From CAYSBE01 sp046309355 (GTDB lineage Bacteria > Bacteroidota > Bacteroidia > UKL13-3), in NCBI GenBank assembly GCA_046309355.1, contig JBKCPL010000053.1, positions 1 through 34,215 on the forward strand: DNA of 34,215 bases. Reading direction: 5' to 3'. Below are positions 32,472 through 34,215 of this stretch, one piece after another (position 1 is the first letter of the stretch; each line of letters starts with the position of its first letter). The translations under genes were made by a program, and so were the position numbers. The notes below the pieces were generated by a model. It was not told the DNA's origin, ran no database searches, and saw only the letters and a list, made by a program, of their open reading frames with translations.

Positions 32472-34187
32472 CTATTCTACAATGAGTTTTTTAGCTACTA
32501 CTCCCTTATCGGTAATTAACTGCATTAGATAAATTCCATTATTCAATGTTTCGATATTTATAGTTGCTTCGTTATTGCCGTTACTAATCGTGTTTAGTAG
32601 TACACGACCAGATAAATCTGTAACTACAACCTCCAATATAGTTGCAGCTGATGTGATATTCACAACTGAGGTGGCAGGATTAGGATAAATACGTGTTGAA
32701 GCAGTAACATTTGCAATCTCAGCAGCGCCTGTAGGTGCAGAAGGTAAAGCAATAACACGACCCGATTTTGTTACAGCGAATAGTCCAAATGCTGGACCGT
32801 TTTTGTTTGCCGCAGGGTTTAAGAAACCAGACGCCACAACGGTTAATGCGCTATCGGCAAAGCCTGTAAGCGGTGCAGTAAAAGAAGCCACTACTGTACT
32901 GCTACCGGCTGGTGTAATGTTGAGGGTATAGCTGCCGGGAGCTACCTCTACTGCCGATTCGCTTGCTTCAGAATACGCAAGATTAGTAAACAATGTTGGT
33001 CCTGATGCAACTTTTACATCTACACGCGGTGCATCGGTTGAACCATGAAATACGTTTATAGCAACTTTCCCTGCTTCTGTCGAACTTTCCAAACCGTTGT
33101 TGCCTGAAACTTGAAATGCTATGCTTTTCCCATTCGGATTTGAAGCATACCCGGTAGTGTTTAGTACACCAATTGCAGCTGCAAAAACCGTAATTCCTCC
33201 AGGTATCTGACCCACCTCTTCGTAATAAATCACATCTGATGTATCTGTTGAGCCCGCTGGTGCTACACCTATTTTAATATCGTCAATTGCAGGTGCATCT
33301 ATGTAAGGAGTAGCTGTACGAAATGCAAAATTTGAGAGCAATTTAGTTGCCGTATTTTTCGTGTTATTTACCAGCCACACATCTACATTACGAGCATTGC
33401 TGTCGGCACAGTTGTGAAAAACTTGAAGACGGAAAGTGGTTTGTACCGGCACTTGAATTACGGTTCCATTAGATAGTGCTGCAAACACACCAAATGCAGG
33501 ACCATTAGAATTTGCCGAAGGATCTACAAATCCTGATGCAAATACAACAATGGCACTGTCATTTAATCCAAGTGTTTCTAATGGTACATTCAGTGTTGTT
33601 AGAAGGTTATCGTCACTATCAAATATGTCTATAAAGTAGTCGCCTGTGGGTAATTGTGCTTCTCCCAGAAATTCATTGTATTCAAGTCCCGGTAGCGTTA
33701 CCAGTTCTTCATTGTCTTTACGAATAGTCAGAAAAACCTCAGGTGCATCGTTCGAACCGTGAAAAATAGTAAGGTAAACCTGGTTGGAGTCAACTATTCT
33801 TTCACGAACAGGAGTAACAACCTGCAAACCAAATGGCCGCGCGGGATTATAACCTGAAGATACTGTTCCTTGGGCCATTAATACATAGGATTCGCCTGCA
33901 GTAAGGTTATATCCAAATCCTACTAATGTATCGTTGATGGTATTCGTAGTTGCTGGCGCAAATGATATACGAATACTTTGACCAGCAGGCGCATTAATAT
34001 ACCCTGTGGCTTCTCTAAAACTTAAATCGTCTGCAATTTTTGTAGATCCTGAACCCGTAGTTAACCATACGTCAACATTAAGCAATGCCGGGTCGGGCGA
34101 GTTGTGAATTGCCATTACCCTAGCCGTCTGGGCTTGTGCGCTGCATGTAATTAATGCTGCTGCAATCGTGTAAATTAATTTTTTCAT
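32472..34187 (-). CDS. DUF4397 repeat protein with T9SS type A sorting domain
   Basis: The protein has 571 residues. The signal peptide is MKKLIYTIAAALITCSAQAQ. Four DUF4397-like modules follow: HNSPDPALLNVDVWL (28-42), IFHGSNDAPEVFLTI, VFHNCADSNARNVDVWL and VFHGSTDAPRVDVKV. Modules 1 and 3 share NVDVWL and FR-x-AT-x-YI-x-APA; modules 2 and 4 share FHGS-x-DAP and the GF(V/L)xPxAN-x-NGPAFG end, so a two-module unit has been duplicated. The C-terminal 75-80 residues are a type A Por secretion tail (RIYPNPATSVVNI, then LSGRVLLN and GIYLMQLITDKG, ending KKLIVE). It should be exported by Sec and then T9SS, and attached or released at the surface. The function of DUF4397 is unknown; it is beta-rich and adhesin-like. 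The promoter lies beyond or in the last 28 bp of the window. Confidence 0.92.
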   Translation of the reverse strand: MKKLIYTIAAALITCSAQAQTARVMAIHNSPDPALLNVDVWLTTGSGSTKIADDLSFREATGYINAPAGQSIRISFAPATTNTINDTLVGFGYNLTAGESYVLMAQGTVSSGYNPARPFGLQVVTPVRERIVDSNQVYLTIFHGSNDAPEVFLTIRKDNEELVTLPGLEYNEFLGEAQLPTGDYFIDIFDSDDNLLTTLNVPLETLGLNDSAIVVFASGFVDPSANSNGPAFGVFAALSNGTVIQVPVQTTFRLQVFHNCADSNARNVDVWLVNNTKNTATKLLSNFAFRTATPYIDAPAIDDIKIGVAPAGSTDTSDVIYYEEVGQIPGGITVFAAAIGVLNTTGYASNPNGKSIAFQVSGNNGLESSTEAGKVAINVFHGSTDAPRVDVKVASGPTLFTNLAYSEASESAVEVAPGSYTLNITPAGSSTVVASFTAPLTGFADSALTVVASGFLNPAANKNGPAFGLFAVTKSGRVIALPSAPTGAAEIANVTASTRIYPNPATSVVNITSAATILEVVVTDLSGRVLLNTISNGNNEATINIETLNNGIYLMQLITDKGVVAKKLIVE

Positions 34188-34215
34188 TTCTGTTGTGTTT
34201 GAACTTAAGCACTCT

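Overview
The window (about 34.2 kb) comes from a Bacteroidota chromosome. It carries two type IX secretion (T9SS) cargo proteins with recognisable sorting tails, one type B (CHU_C) and one type A (Por secretion tail). It also carries several giant or modular PKD-type surface proteins, a TonB-dependent receptor with a carboxypeptidase-regulatory-like N-terminus, a DUF2723/GT117 membrane glycosyltransferase, and an ECF sigma factor of the Bacteroidota type. One good Bacteroidota promoter (-33 TTTG, -7 TAnnTTTG) is visible. Gene order and protein style suggest Chitinophagales/Sphingobacteriales-like relatives, but the genus cannot be told from the sequence. No T9SS core genes, rRNA, tRNA, CRISPR array, phage or transposase gene was seen.

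Layout. Positions 1-6384 (minus strand) hold a three-gene block: an ECF sigma factor, an inner-membrane anti-sigma-like protein whose periplasmic end is a T9SS type B sorting domain, and the start of a giant secreted PKD protein that leaves the window on the left. Diverging from it, 6491-11056 encodes a 1521-residue T9SS type B protein with a DUF7948-like head, an SBBP-like propeller region, four copies of a 167-residue two-module PKD unit, and a CHU_C tail. This sigma/CHU_C anti-sigma/cargo locus is the most unusual part of the window.

Positions 11064-21607 are mostly housekeeping: a DUF2452 protein, ispH with a secreted glutathione peroxidase, an MBL-fold double-rhodanese sulfur enzyme, a phosphate-selective-type porin preceded by four 11-bp-phased TAACATT boxes (a probable Pho box), tsaB, recJ, an NlpC/P60 lipoprotein, ftsH, and a small conserved protein of unknown function. 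A 745-bp non-coding stretch (21608-22352) is packed with dispersed-repeat-like elements and ends in a promoter for the GT117 gene. That gene ends in a perfect 18-bp terminator hairpin, followed by rlmB.

Positions 26379-32251 (minus strand) form a packed carotenoid unit crtI-crtB-unknown secreted protein-idi, with a TonB-dependent receptor upstream on the same strand. Together with ispH (11.6 kb) the window covers the last MEP-pathway step, IPP/DMAPP isomerisation, phytoene synthesis and desaturation. The right end is a DUF4397 protein with a T9SS type A tail and its own terminator.

Five or more listed starts are placed inside longer open frames, because conserved N-termini or signal peptides begin at the internal ATG. 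The large frame at 1-4817 has no stop inside the window and was read by translating the complementary strand.
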